A stretch of 64,000 bases of DNA from Echinicola salinicaeni. Lineage in GTDB: Bacteria; Bacteroidota; Bacteroidia; Cytophagales; Cyclobacteriaceae. Shown here in pieces: positions 9,586 through 19,479 of this stretch; position 1 is the first letter of the stretch, and each line of letters opens with the position of its first letter. The notes beneath the pieces are model-generated. The model was given only the letters and a program-made list of their open reading frames with translations, did no database searches and was not told the origin of the DNA. The position numbers and the translations under genes are program-made. Where the stretch lies: NCBI RefSeq assembly GCF_014280965.1, contig NZ_JACODZ010000009.1, positions 186,001-250,000 of the forward strand, in the 5' to 3' direction.

Positions 9586-11073
9586 ATGTTTAAAAAATAT
9601 ATATCCTATACATTTCTGGTTTTGATGACCATTTTGGGATCAGGCTGTGACAGCTGGCTGGACCTTCGTCCAGTGAATGGGGTGGTCAAGCAGGACTTTT
9701 GGCAAACCAAAGAGCAAGTTAGATCTGCTTTGATTGGGGCTTATGCCTCGTTGAATGGTAATTATAGAGGCTACCAACTGACAGAGAGGATGTTTCTTTG
9801 GGGTGAGTTGAGAGGTTATATGTTGGCTCTTAATACGGGTGCCAGCTATAATGATACCCAAATTATTTTTGGGAATATCCAAGCGACTAATCCCTTGGCG
9901 GATTGGAGTGGTTTCTATGGTACCATTAACCTGTGTAATAATGTCATTGAAAATGGTCCTCAGGCATTGGATACCGATGAAACATTCCAAGTGGAAGACC
10001 TGAATAATTATGTGGCAGAGGCAAGAGGCTTAAGGGCGTTGATGTATTTCTATCTCGTAAGGACCTTTGGAGAAGTACCCTTAGTGACTGATGCGATAGA
10101 CAGTGATGAAGATGAATTGACCATGCCCAAAGCCAGTGAAGAAGAGGTGCTTGCACAAATATTAGAGGATTTGGATCTAGCGGAAGCTGATATTTATGAG
10201 TCTTATGAGACTTCAGCTGCTTCTAAGGGCAGGATGACCAAATATGCCATCAATGCCCTTCAGGCAGATGTGCATTTGTGGATGGAAAATTATGAAGAAG
10301 CTGTTGAGGCAGCGGACAAGGTGCTAGCAGGTCCTTATAGTTTGGTAGAGCAAGAGAACTGGTTGAGGTCTCTTTTTGTGGAAGGAAATTCGACAGAGAG
10401 TATTTTCGAAATCCAATATGAGGCGCCTCAGAACAACGCCTTCTTTAATATGTTCAGCACGGTCCAAGGAAGAAGGTTTTTGGCCTATCCTTCTGTGCTG
10501 GAAGACACCTATGGTTTTGATATCAATTTTCCAGAAGAAATTGATGCAAGAAGTATTGATGTTACGCTAAAGTCCAGCGGAGAAATCTGGAAATACATCG
10601 GTTTGGGAGAAAGTCAACGTCGCCAAGCGACAGATTCCTATGCCAACTGGATTGTTTACCGTCTTGCAGATGTAATGCTGATGAAGGCGGAAGGGCTCTC
10701 CCAAATTGGTAGGGGAGAAGAAGCGCTTGAAATTGTTGCCGAAATAAGAGAGCGAGGTGGTGCAGTGGATGCTACAGAAGAAAGTCCTTCAGCTTCAAGT
10801 GCCAATGATATCGTGCGTTATGTATTGGCCGAACGGGCTAGGGAATTGGCTTTTGAAGGAAAACGCTGGTTTGATCTGCTAAGGGTATCCAAAATGGATA
10901 ATTACTCCAATCTGGATTTAATGTTGAACGCGGCGATTACCAATGCCCCTGAGACTAATCTGAACTCAATTTTGAACCAATTAAGGGATACGCGAAGCCA
11001 TTACCTTCCAGTGTTTTATCTGGAATTGGATGCCAACCCTGAGCTGGTTCAAAATCCTTACTACATCAAATAA
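9586..11073 (+). CDS. SusD/RagB-like surface glycan-binding lipoprotein (first copy)
   Basis: This 495-residue lipoprotein has the signal ending GSGC (Cys 21) followed by the usual SusD opening DSWLDLRPVNG. The N-terminal SusD-like TPR region runs to about residue 250 (EARGLRALMYFYLVRTFGEVPLVT), and the C-terminal RagB/SusD domain contains ADVMLMKAEGLSQIG and LAERARELAFEGKRWFDLLR, a family hallmark. It pairs with the upstream SusC as the lid that binds glycan. It is followed after 17 bp by another fasciclin lipoprotein in the same run. Confidence 0.95.
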   Translation: MFKKYISYTFLVLMTILGSGCDSWLDLRPVNGVVKQDFWQTKEQVRSALIGAYASLNGNYRGYQLTERMFLWGELRGYMLALNTGASYNDTQIIFGNIQATNPLADWSGFYGTINLCNNVIENGPQALDTDETFQVEDLNNYVAEARGLRALMYFYLVRTFGEVPLVTDAIDSDEDELTMPKASEEEVLAQILEDLDLAEADIYESYETSAASKGRMTKYAINALQADVHLWMENYEEAVEAADKVLAGPYSLVEQENWLRSLFVEGNSTESIFEIQYEAPQNNAFFNMFSTVQGRRFLAYPSVLEDTYGFDINFPEEIDARSIDVTLKSSGEIWKYIGLGESQRRQATDSYANWIVYRLADVMLMKAEGLSQIGRGEEALEIVAEIRERGGAVDATEESPSASSANDIVRYVLAERARELAFEGKRWFDLLRVSKMDNYSNLDLMLNAAITNAPETNLNSILNQLRDTRSHYLPVFYLELDANPELVQNPYYIK

Positions 11074-11090
11074 ACCTAAAATATCTGCAG

Positions 11091-12794
11091 ATGAATACTA
11101 TATATATAACATCAAACTGGAGCAGGTGGACAGGATTTCTCGTATCAATACTGTTCTTGGGATTGATCAGCTGTGAATTTGAACCACCTTCCAATATCAA
11201 TATCACTGATGATACCAATATCAGTGGCTATTTGAGACAAAACCCGGATGAATATTCCAGCCTTTCGAAGGTTTTGGAAATCTCCAATACGGAGGGATAC
11301 CTTGGCGCTTACGGAACATATACTTTCTTTGCGCCCAATAATGAGGCCCTAGAGGGATATTTGAATGATAATGGTTTGAGCCTTGAAAGTTTAAATGAAG
11401 AAGAAGCGAAAGATATTGTAAGATATCACCTGCTCACAGACACCATTTCTACAGCTAATTTTACTGATGGGAAATTGCCCATACCTACAGAATATGGGAA
11501 ATACCTTGTAACTGGGGCTGAATATGTGGATGGACAGACTTCTATACGGGTAAACCGTCAGGCCAATATTATTCAAAGCAATATCAAATTGGGGAATGGG
11601 GTCATGCATGCCATTGACAATGTGCTGTCCCCTCCGACAAAGACTGCTGCAGCGTGGATTGAAGATAAACAAGAATATTCTATTTTCTCAGAAGCATTAA
11701 AATCAACAGGTTGGTATGATGTCTTGAATAATGAGGAAGAAGGTGTTTGGTACACTGTAATGGCAGAGTCTGATGAGACTATGGCAGCAGCAGGTTTTGA
11801 TAGCTATGCTGCTTTAGAAAACCGTTATTCTCATTTGGGAGATCCGAGTAATCCTTCAGATAGTCTGAACTTGTTTATGGCATATCATATCCTGCCAAAT
11901 ATCAAGTATATAGCAGATTTGGTGACAGCTACGGCCCACGAAACCCAAGCCCCGCAGGAAGTAATCACCATTAGACTAAAAGGAGAGGAAGTGTTGGTCA
12001 ACGAGGATGTATTCTTTGGGGTTTTGGAGCCTGGATCTGCAATCATAAGAGCTGAAAGTGACAATTCTGTTACCAATGGAGTAGTGCATAAAGTAGAAGA
12101 GCATTATGCCATCAAGCTGAGAGCGCCCACTGCAGTGTATTGGGATGTGGCTGACCAACCGGAAATCAGGCAGCTGACTCAATATTTCAGGGTACCTGGA
12201 GCACCCAACTATACCTTCAAATTAGGTGAATTATCAAAGATGTCTTGGGGAGGAAACTATGTAGACTATATGGTTAATTATATTCCACCTAGCCTGAATG
12301 AAATTTATTATAACCATGGTGATTTCATGAAAATAGAGATTCAAGGAAATAGACTTACTTCAGTTGAATTCACTACGCCTGTTTTGGTGAAGGGAAGATA
12401 TAAAGTGTGGGTTTGCCATTATGGTGACAAGTGGAATAATGGCGCTGAGCTCAAAATGACTTTTAATGGTGAAGATATACCAGGGGCAAGACTATTGGAT
12501 ACACGAATTAAGGCACCATCCGGAATGAATGAAGATGAGTTGGAGTCCAGAGGATGGAAAGAGTACCTGACAGCAGGTTCCAATGGCGGTAGAATTATGG
12601 GTCGATTCATCGGTACCATTGATGTACAGACTACAGGAGAGCATACTCTTCGATTTGACAGAATTACCGGTATCGGGCGTAGTAATGGTGGGCTTTGGTT
12701 GGATATGATCCATTTTATCCCAGAAGGAGATAACCAGATTTATCCAAAATTTGCGCTTGATGGATCGCTGGTGTATGAAGAGGATGAAGACTAA
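11091..12794 (+). CDS. Fasciclin lipoprotein with C-terminal beta-sandwich-like domain
   Basis: This 567-residue lipoprotein has a lipobox LISC with Cys 28. Two FAS1 units are visible: about residues 40-170 (YTFFAPNNEALEGYL, then GVMHAIDNVLSPP) and about 185-345 (WYTVMAESDETMAAAGF, then GVVHKVEEHYAIK). The last 220 residues lack FAS1 motifs. They read like an extracellular beta-rich domain (KGRYKVWVCHYGDKWNNGAE, then GEHTLRFDRITG and LWLDMIHFIPEG), similar in layout to a carbohydrate-binding module; this is inference. It lies between the first SusD and a shorter fasciclin protein with a similar plan, so a surface glycan-binding role is plausible. Confidence 0.85.
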   Translation: MNTIYITSNWSRWTGFLVSILFLGLISCEFEPPSNINITDDTNISGYLRQNPDEYSSLSKVLEISNTEGYLGAYGTYTFFAPNNEALEGYLNDNGLSLESLNEEEAKDIVRYHLLTDTISTANFTDGKLPIPTEYGKYLVTGAEYVDGQTSIRVNRQANIIQSNIKLGNGVMHAIDNVLSPPTKTAAAWIEDKQEYSIFSEALKSTGWYDVLNNEEEGVWYTVMAESDETMAAAGFDSYAALENRYSHLGDPSNPSDSLNLFMAYHILPNIKYIADLVTATAHETQAPQEVITIRLKGEEVLVNEDVFFGVLEPGSAIIRAESDNSVTNGVVHKVEEHYAIKLRAPTAVYWDVADQPEIRQLTQYFRVPGAPNYTFKLGELSKMSWGGNYVDYMVNYIPPSLNEIYYNHGDFMKIEIQGNRLTSVEFTTPVLVKGRYKVWVCHYGDKWNNGAELKMTFNGEDIPGARLLDTRIKAPSGMNEDELESRGWKEYLTAGSNGGRIMGRFIGTIDVQTTGEHTLRFDRITGIGRSNGGLWLDMIHFIPEGDNQIYPKFALDGSLVYEEDED

Positions 12795-12844
12795 AATATG
12801 CCTTCTGGAAAATCTATGTCCTATAATTTTCAAATAGAAATAAG

Positions 12845-14203
12845 ATGATCAAAAAATATAAAAATCACTTGCTAATAATAATTTTCATTGGTCTGAGCGC
12901 GTGCTCAGATCAATGGGAAGAGCATAATAATGCTGCGCAGGATTTGAACAATAATTTGGTACAGCTAATTCGGTCAGATGCTGACCTCAGTACTTTTGCA
13001 GATCTTTTGGTGGAGTCCGGATTGGATAAGCAGCTGTCTTCAGGTTCTTATACCGTATGGGCACCGACCAATGCGGCATTGGCAGACTTGCCATCAAGTA
13101 TTACAGGAGATGAAGAAGCTTTAAAGCTTTTTGTTGGTAACCATATAGGATATCAAGAAAATCTTAGCTATCAAGCCGATGAGGAGCCAGTAAGGGTTAA
13201 AATGATGAATGGGAAAGTGAGTGTACTGCGTGAAAACAGTATTACTTCTGTGGATGAATCAGCTTCATTTGAATATGCTGATCGTCTAGCAAAGAATGGA
13301 GTACTCTATAAAGTGGATACTTATATGGTTCCCAAAAAGAATATTTGGGAAGTATTGCAGGAAGAGAGTGATAATCCGATCAGTCAGTTGGTCATGAATA
13401 TGACCATGACTGATGAGTTGACCATGGAAAAGTACAATTACTTCCAATATGATGTCGCGGATTTGAGCAATGAAGACTCTACCTATACTTTTATCATGTT
13501 GGATGATGCAGCTTATGAAACATTCCAAATGGAAATGGAACCTTATTTTAAGGACACCCTACCAGATGAAATGTCCATGCCGCTTTCATTAGGGCTTACC
13601 AAGGATTTGGTGTTCACGACTTCCTATTATGAAGATGTTCCTGATACCATCCTATCTGTGGATAGTGTAAGGGTCGCTTTTCACCCTGAAAATGTAGTAC
13701 GCCAGATCAATGCCTCCAATGGAGTAGTTTATATGATGAATGATTTTGATTATAAGCTCTCTGACAAAATTCCAGCGATTAAAATTGAGGGGGAATACTT
13801 TGATGCAATAAGTGGCAGTTCAGGTCCTGTAAACATTCGAGCAAGGTCCTGGGCCTCCAATGAGCGTGATCTGTTGGTCTACAATCACAGCACACCGTCT
13901 TATCATGTGACCTATAACGTCCCGCAGGCGCATTCCACGAAGTATAAAATTTATTGGTTAGCGAATAATGATAATTACTGGCCGAGAAACAACTGGCAGA
14001 GTATAGCGATTGACTCAGTCAGCAATCTTCCTTATGGGAATAAGATGGTGGAGTTTAATAATCTTGAAGAGGTGTTTATTGGGGAACATGAAGTACAAAA
14101 CTATGGACAATTGAAGCTGATCCTGAAGGCCGAATCTACCTCAAATAATGACTGGAACACTTTGGTTCTGGATTACCTGAAATTAGTTCCAGTATTTGAA
14201 TAA
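12845..14203 (+). CDS. Fasciclin lipoprotein, shorter, with C-terminal beta-rich domain
   Basis: This 452-residue lipoprotein has a lipobox GLSAC with Cys 20. The first FAS1 unit is clear at about residues 35-160 (SGSYTVWAPTNAALADLP, then GVLYKVDTYMVP). A second, degenerate unit runs from about 165 to 305 (STYTFIMLDDAAYETF, then GVVYMMNDFDYKL). A C-terminal domain of about 145 residues (KIEGEYFD, YKIYWLANNDN, LVLDYLKLVPVFE) resembles the tail of the preceding gene. It starts 50 bp after that gene and ends 18 bp before the second SusC, so all are probably co-transcribed. Ligand unknown. Confidence 0.83.
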   Translation: MIKKYKNHLLIIIFIGLSACSDQWEEHNNAAQDLNNNLVQLIRSDADLSTFADLLVESGLDKQLSSGSYTVWAPTNAALADLPSSITGDEEALKLFVGNHIGYQENLSYQADEEPVRVKMMNGKVSVLRENSITSVDESASFEYADRLAKNGVLYKVDTYMVPKKNIWEVLQEESDNPISQLVMNMTMTDELTMEKYNYFQYDVADLSNEDSTYTFIMLDDAAYETFQMEMEPYFKDTLPDEMSMPLSLGLTKDLVFTTSYYEDVPDTILSVDSVRVAFHPENVVRQINASNGVVYMMNDFDYKLSDKIPAIKIEGEYFDAISGSSGPVNIRARSWASNERDLLVYNHSTPSYHVTYNVPQAHSTKYKIYWLANNDNYWPRNNWQSIAIDSVSNLPYGNKMVEFNNLEEVFIGEHEVQNYGQLKLILKAESTSNNDWNTLVLDYLKLVPVFE

Positions 14204-14221
14204 ACCCAAAATCAGAAATCA

Positions 14222-17200
14222 ATGAAGCTAAAAAATATTTACAAGATATGCGCAGCTGCTCTGGCCATTCAACTGGGGTTTGCTGGCGGCATGATGGCCC
14301 AAGAAGTAGAGGAGGTAAAGGTACTGCCCAATAGCAAATCTATTTACTTGGAAGAAGTATTGACGGGTAAGATAGTTTCCAAAAGAACTGGAATACCTTT
14401 AGAAGGCATAGGTTTGTCCTATAAAGATATTTCAGCAAGCTTCTCCAATTCAGAAGGGGCCTTTAAATTGACTGTTCCAAGTTATTCTACCACGATTGTA
14501 GTTAGCTTGGGAGATGATGTGGTTAAAGAAATCCCTTTAAAAGGAAGAAGTGACATTGAAATTGCCCTGTCGGATTTTGAGTTGCGTCAAGCAGGCAAAG
14601 GTTTGGTTCAGCTACCTTATGAAGAGAGGTTGTCTCATCAGGTAACAGGAGCGGTATCAACCGTTGACCTTACCGATGCTTGGAAGGGCAAAGCCAATTC
14701 TCCTGAAACGGCATTTCAAGGAGAAGCAGCTGGAGTCAATATGATCAGAAGAGCCGGTACCCTAGGGATGGGTGCCAATACTTTTATTCGTGGTCTTGGT
14801 TCATTGAATGCCAATGCCAAACCTTTGGTGGTTGTGGATGGAATGATCTATGATATGAACGAGTATGAAGGTTCGGTAATCAATGGATTTACATCCAATC
14901 CATTATCGTTTATAGATGTTAAAGACATTGATAAAGTAACTTATCTGAAAGACGGAGGATCGATTTATGGCACAAAGGGAGCGAATGGCGTCGTGCTGAT
15001 TACTACATCCAGGGCGAAGGATTTAACGACAAGAATTGATTTTTATACCTATGGTGGAGTCAATGCACAAAATAAAAACCTTCCAGTGATGGAGGCCGAC
15101 GAATTCAGACCTTACTTTTCTGAAATGTTACGCAGCAAAGGACTCACTACTAATGAGGCATTGAGTCACCGTTATCTGAATGAAATACCAGATACCCTGG
15201 GGTATTATAATTATCACAATAATACCAATTGGCAAGATCAGGTAATGCGCACCAGTTATGATCAAAACTATTTCGTTAAAGTATCTGGGGGGGATAATAT
15301 TGCGAGCTATGCCTTGTCTATAGGTCATTTGAAAAGTCGAAGTGTGGTGGAAGGAGAGGGATTTTCTAGATCAAACGTAAGGTTCAATGCTGATTTTCAA
15401 GTTACGGAGAAATTTACTGCTGGGACCAATATGGCCTTTTCCTATGCGGTTACGGACTTGTACCAATATGGTTCTGAGGTGAATAATATTAGTCCTCTTT
15501 ACCTTGGTATGGTGAAGTCACCGTTTTTAGCACCGAATATATTCTCAGAAGAAGGTATTGTATCCCCTAACTTGAGCGATTCTGATTCCTTGGGAATCAG
15601 TAATCCCCGGTCAATTATTGAAAACACTCAGGCGCAAAACAGAAGGTTCCGCTTCTTTGGTTCTTTCAATGGTAAATACCAATTCAATGATCATTTCAGC
15701 CTTCAAAGTTTATTTGGCTTGACCATTGATCAAAACAGAGAGTCTTTTTTCGTGCCTGACTTAGGAGTGGAAGAAGAAAACGGGAGCAATACTATTATAA
15801 AAAATAAGATTGGCGGACAGGTGCAAAGGCTATTTTCAACCTATAGTGATACCAGGTTTGATTATAATAATACCTTTGGTTATGCCCATAACTTTGACTT
15901 GGGCCTAGGTTTTAGATTCAACAGCAACAAATTGGAGGAAGATAGAGGTTATTCCTTTAATTCTGGTACCGATGATTTTATCACACTAGGATCTGGTGTA
16001 GTGAGTCTAAATCAAGCTTATGGTAATACAGGAGAGTGGATTTGGATGAGTTATTATGCTGATGCAAGCTATAATTATCTTAATAAGTATTTTGTGGATG
16101 TCAATGTAGCAGTAGATGGTTCTTCAAGATTTGGTCGTGAGGCTAAGGATGGTATCAGTCTATTTAACCATAAGTTCGGAGTTTTCCCTTCTATCAGTGG
16201 GGCATGGTTGATCTCTTCTGAGGATTTTATGGCCTCTAATCCGCTTGACCTAATTAAATTACGTTTGAGCTACAGTCAAACTGGAAATGATGGATTCGGA
16301 AATTATAATCAATATCAATTGTATAGGGGATCCAATGTTATGGCTGTTCAGGGCTTGGTAAGGTCGAATATTGCCAATGATCAGATCCAATGGGAAACCA
16401 ATTCAAAAGTAAACGCAGGTATTGACCTAGCTACTGCCAACAGTACATTAGGTTTTAGTATCGATGTATACCAAAATACCATTTCCAATATGCTTACTTA
16501 CCAACCACTTAAAACCATGGTAGGTTTGGACTATTATTTGACCAATGGCGGTGAAATGGTTAACCGAGGAATTGATTTGGGTATTTCAGCTAAAGTATTG
16601 GACAGAGATGTCAAATTGGATATCGGACTTCAGGTCGGTACCTATACCAATGAGGTTAAAAAGTTGCCTTATGACGAAAGAATTACCCCTATCGCTGGAG
16701 GCGAGGTCATCACCATTACTGGTGAGTCTGCAGCTATGTTCTACGGATTTGAAACCGATGGTATTTACAGTACGAGCGAAGAAGCTACTTCTGAGGGTTT
16801 AGTAACTTATACAGAAAGTGGAAACTTGATTCCGTTTCAGGCTGGTGATGTAAAGTTTATCGACCAAAACAATGATGGCGTGATCGACGAAAGTGACAAG
16901 ACCATCATAGGCAATCCCAATCCTGATTTTTATGGTGGCTTTACGGCCCATGCTACCTACAAGCGCTTTACGTTTGATGCGGCATTCTCCTTCAGTTACG
17001 GAAACGACGTTTATAACTATTTGAGACAGCAAATGGAAAGCATGTCTAGTTATGAAAACCAGTTCTTAAGTGTTAGAAATCGATGGAGAGCAGAAGGTCA
17101 AGAAACCGACATGCCGAGACTGGCCTATGGAGACCCTGCTGGGAATAGCCGTTTTTCTGATAGATGGGTAGAAGATGGCTCATATCTAAGACTGAAAACC

Positions 17201-17410
17201 CTTAATATCAGTTATGATATTCCGGTCAACGGTTCCATTATAAAGAATGTGAATGTATATGCGGCTGGTCAAAACTTGTTGACCATAACCAACTATCTAG
17301 GCTATGATCCAGAATTCAGCTATACCAGTAGTGTTTATGGGCAAGGTGTAGATGTGGGGTTAAGTCCGCAATTTGCTAGTGTGTTGTTGGGACTTAAAAT
17401 CGGATTGTAA
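14222..17410 (+). CDS. SusC-like TonB-dependent transporter (second copy)
   Basis: This 1062-residue protein has a signal peptide (cleavage near GMMAQ), an N-terminal regulatory domain that is recognisable but less standard than in the first copy (about residues 45-120, LTGKIVSKRTGIPLEGIGLS), a plug (about 145-265, with FIRGLGSLNANAKPLVVVDG and KGANGVVLITTSRA) and a beta-barrel. It is clearly diverged from the first SusC in this locus, so the pair is not a recent duplication. It is encoded 2 bp upstream of its SusD partner. A second pair in one locus often handles a different fragment of the same glycan (inference). Confidence 0.95.
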   Translation: MKLKNIYKICAAALAIQLGFAGGMMAQEVEEVKVLPNSKSIYLEEVLTGKIVSKRTGIPLEGIGLSYKDISASFSNSEGAFKLTVPSYSTTIVVSLGDDVVKEIPLKGRSDIEIALSDFELRQAGKGLVQLPYEERLSHQVTGAVSTVDLTDAWKGKANSPETAFQGEAAGVNMIRRAGTLGMGANTFIRGLGSLNANAKPLVVVDGMIYDMNEYEGSVINGFTSNPLSFIDVKDIDKVTYLKDGGSIYGTKGANGVVLITTSRAKDLTTRIDFYTYGGVNAQNKNLPVMEADEFRPYFSEMLRSKGLTTNEALSHRYLNEIPDTLGYYNYHNNTNWQDQVMRTSYDQNYFVKVSGGDNIASYALSIGHLKSRSVVEGEGFSRSNVRFNADFQVTEKFTAGTNMAFSYAVTDLYQYGSEVNNISPLYLGMVKSPFLAPNIFSEEGIVSPNLSDSDSLGISNPRSIIENTQAQNRRFRFFGSFNGKYQFNDHFSLQSLFGLTIDQNRESFFVPDLGVEEENGSNTIIKNKIGGQVQRLFSTYSDTRFDYNNTFGYAHNFDLGLGFRFNSNKLEEDRGYSFNSGTDDFITLGSGVVSLNQAYGNTGEWIWMSYYADASYNYLNKYFVDVNVAVDGSSRFGREAKDGISLFNHKFGVFPSISGAWLISSEDFMASNPLDLIKLRLSYSQTGNDGFGNYNQYQLYRGSNVMAVQGLVRSNIANDQIQWETNSKVNAGIDLATANSTLGFSIDVYQNTISNMLTYQPLKTMVGLDYYLTNGGEMVNRGIDLGISAKVLDRDVKLDIGLQVGTYTNEVKKLPYDERITPIAGGEVITITGESAAMFYGFETDGIYSTSEEATSEGLVTYTESGNLIPFQAGDVKFIDQNNDGVIDESDKTIIGNPNPDFYGGFTAHATYKRFTFDAAFSFSYGNDVYNYLRQQMESMSSYENQFLSVRNRWRAEGQETDMPRLAYGDPAGNSRFSDRWVEDGSYLRLKTLNISYDIPVNGSIIKNVNVYAAGQNLLTITNYLGYDPEFSYTSSVYGQGVDVGLSPQFASVLLGLKIGL

Positions 17411-17412
17411 TC

Positions 17413-19227
17413 ATGCAAAAGTTAACGAGAATCTTAAAAGCCCAAAGTATGAAAATGATATCTATCCCTTTTAAAAAGTATATAGCAGCGGCCACGATAA
17501 GTGTGGGCTTGTTTTCCTGCTCTGATATGCTGGATGTGGAGCCAACTTTAGAGTTGGATAAAGACCGATACTATCAAAATCAGCTGGATGCTGATGTGGC
17601 TGTGATGGGCGTGTACGGTGAAATGATGAAGCTGGCCGAGCAATATGTGGTGTTGAATGAAGTTAGAGCCGATTTGATGGAGCCCACCATGATGGCTGAT
17701 GCTGACTTGGTTGATTTGAGTAATCATAGTGTAGTGGCATCTGATAACAACAAATATGCAGATCCAAAGCCATTTTATAGGGTTATTTTAAATTGTAACG
17801 ATGTTTTAGAAGGTTTGGAAAGAATGCGGGATGAAAACAGGATTACAGAGGATCAGTATAATCAGCGCCTATCTGATGTGGCAGCGGTGAGAACTTGGGT
17901 TTATTTACAATTAGGTATTCATTTTGGAGAGGTACCTTATGTGACCAAAAGTATTGAATCTATTGATGATGTCAACAATCCTAGTCTTTTTCCAAAGCTA
18001 AGCTTGATGGAATTGATAGATGAATTGGTTGAATATATGGAATCCATGCCTTATCTGGATGCATATCCATCCAATATTGGTTTAGTGGGAAGCTCTGCGG
18101 GGTATGACCTAAGTACTTATTTCGTAAATAAAAGAGGTCTTTTGGGTGACCTGTATTTATGGCAGGGGAATTATATTAAAGCAGCAGAAATGTTCAGGAC
18201 CATCATGGAATCATCAACTTCAATGGGGCCTGGTGCAGGAGCAGTATATTATGATAGAATGCGACTTTCTTGGAGTTCTTCCAATTATTTTAATGTACGG
18301 TATGGAAAAGAGAATGATATTAATTCATTGTTTAATGATAATATCAATGGTTGGCGGTCTATTTTCGGTCGTCCTGCAGGAGAGCGATATTCCTATGATG
18401 TATGGGTTTGGGTAATGCACTATGACAGTGATTTTGCTCCTGAGTATCCTTTTATTAGGCTTTTTGCCAATGAAGGCGAGGGGGAATATCAACTTAAACC
18501 TTCGCAATCCATTCTTGACAAATGGAACAGTCAAACTCAGTGGAATAATGTGGAGTTTGATGCTCGTGGAATACTATCTACTAAAAACTGGGGAACCATG
18601 GAGCCAGAAGTAGGTAAGTTTACCTTTAATTATAATGCCATGAGCACTCCGCTGCAAAAAGAGGGGAAATGGATATTAGAAAGAGCTGCTTCAGTACATC
18701 TCAAGTTTGCCGAAGCTGCTAATATGGATAACCTGGATGGTATCAGTCAGCTTTCAAGAGCCCTTATCAACGAGGGTATTAGGGAAGCTTTTACTCCAGA
18801 TGACTTTTCTGGTGATGATGTTACTGATATTCAAAACACCCTAGAATACGGTGCTCCTTATGATTTTGATGCCAGACAAGGGGATTTTCCAACTTACAGG
18901 GGGCCTTGGTATAGACATCAGGGAATCAGAGGAAGGGCATATTTGCCTCCTATAACCTTGCCAGAAGATATTACAGGTGTACAAGAGGAAAAGTATTGGA
19001 CAGAAGACCTGATTATCCAAGAGTCTGCCTTGGAACTGGCATTTGAAGGACACAGATGGCCGCAACTGCTTAGGATCGCGATGAGAAGGGATCCATCTGT
19101 TTTAGCTGACAGGGTATATGATAAATTGTCCAAGTCGAAAAATGCAGAAGCTGTGGGCAGAGCTGCAGGAGTTAGATCCAAGCTAATGAGTGGTGATTGG
19201 TTTTTACCATTTCATTGGGAGGAGTAA
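17413..19227 (+). CDS. SusD/RagB-like lipoprotein (second copy)
   Basis: This is a SusD-like lipoprotein of 604 residues from the first ATG. Starts at residue 13 or 15 (17449 or 17455) would give a more typical short lipoprotein signal ending GLFSC (Cys at residue 36 of the long form), so the true start is uncertain. After the lipobox comes DMLDVEPTLELDKDRYYQNQ, typical of the family, and the C-terminal half has ESALELAFEGHRWPQLLRIAMR, the SusD C-terminal signature. It is longer than the first SusD. Last gene of the seven-gene run; a strong terminator follows 17 bp after the stop. Confidence 0.93.
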   Translation: MQKLTRILKAQSMKMISIPFKKYIAAATISVGLFSCSDMLDVEPTLELDKDRYYQNQLDADVAVMGVYGEMMKLAEQYVVLNEVRADLMEPTMMADADLVDLSNHSVVASDNNKYADPKPFYRVILNCNDVLEGLERMRDENRITEDQYNQRLSDVAAVRTWVYLQLGIHFGEVPYVTKSIESIDDVNNPSLFPKLSLMELIDELVEYMESMPYLDAYPSNIGLVGSSAGYDLSTYFVNKRGLLGDLYLWQGNYIKAAEMFRTIMESSTSMGPGAGAVYYDRMRLSWSSSNYFNVRYGKENDINSLFNDNINGWRSIFGRPAGERYSYDVWVWVMHYDSDFAPEYPFIRLFANEGEGEYQLKPSQSILDKWNSQTQWNNVEFDARGILSTKNWGTMEPEVGKFTFNYNAMSTPLQKEGKWILERAASVHLKFAEAANMDNLDGISQLSRALINEGIREAFTPDDFSGDDVTDIQNTLEYGAPYDFDARQGDFPTYRGPWYRHQGIRGRAYLPPITLPEDITGVQEEKYWTEDLIIQESALELAFEGHRWPQLLRIAMRRDPSVLADRVYDKLSKSKNAEAVGRAAGVRSKLMSGDWFLPFHWEE

Positions 19228-19243
19228 AGAAGGGTAGAGACCT

Positions 19244-19283
19244 AAAGACCTGTCAGGTTATGAAAACCAGACAGGTCTTTTTT
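19244..19283 (+). terminator. Intrinsic terminator of the SusC/SusD operon
   Basis: An 11-bp perfect stem, AAAGACCTGTC (19244-19254) with GACAGGTCTTT (19270-19280), has a 15-nt loop and runs into a T tract. It lies just after the second SusD stop and separates the transport genes from the enzyme genes. Confidence 0.85.
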
Positions 19284-19479
19284 AGGATTGACCATCCTAT
19301 AAATAGGTTATCATTAGGTTGAGTCAAAGTTTTAATCCTATTTATAATATGCTTGTTTTTAAATAATTACAATTTTAACTATTGTTTGACCTAAAATAGA
19401 ATCGTTTGAGGTGAATGGATTAATTGGTGTGGACACATCTAAGGATAAATTTGAAATTACTACAATTGAATAATAAATC

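Noticed and set aside
9640-9990. Open frames on the strand opposite the SusC/SusD genes
   Set aside because: They have no homology that I recognise and are explained as shadows of the long, well-conserved coding frames on the plus strand; the same holds for similar short frames opposite dnaG, the GH115 gene and the M43 protease gene.
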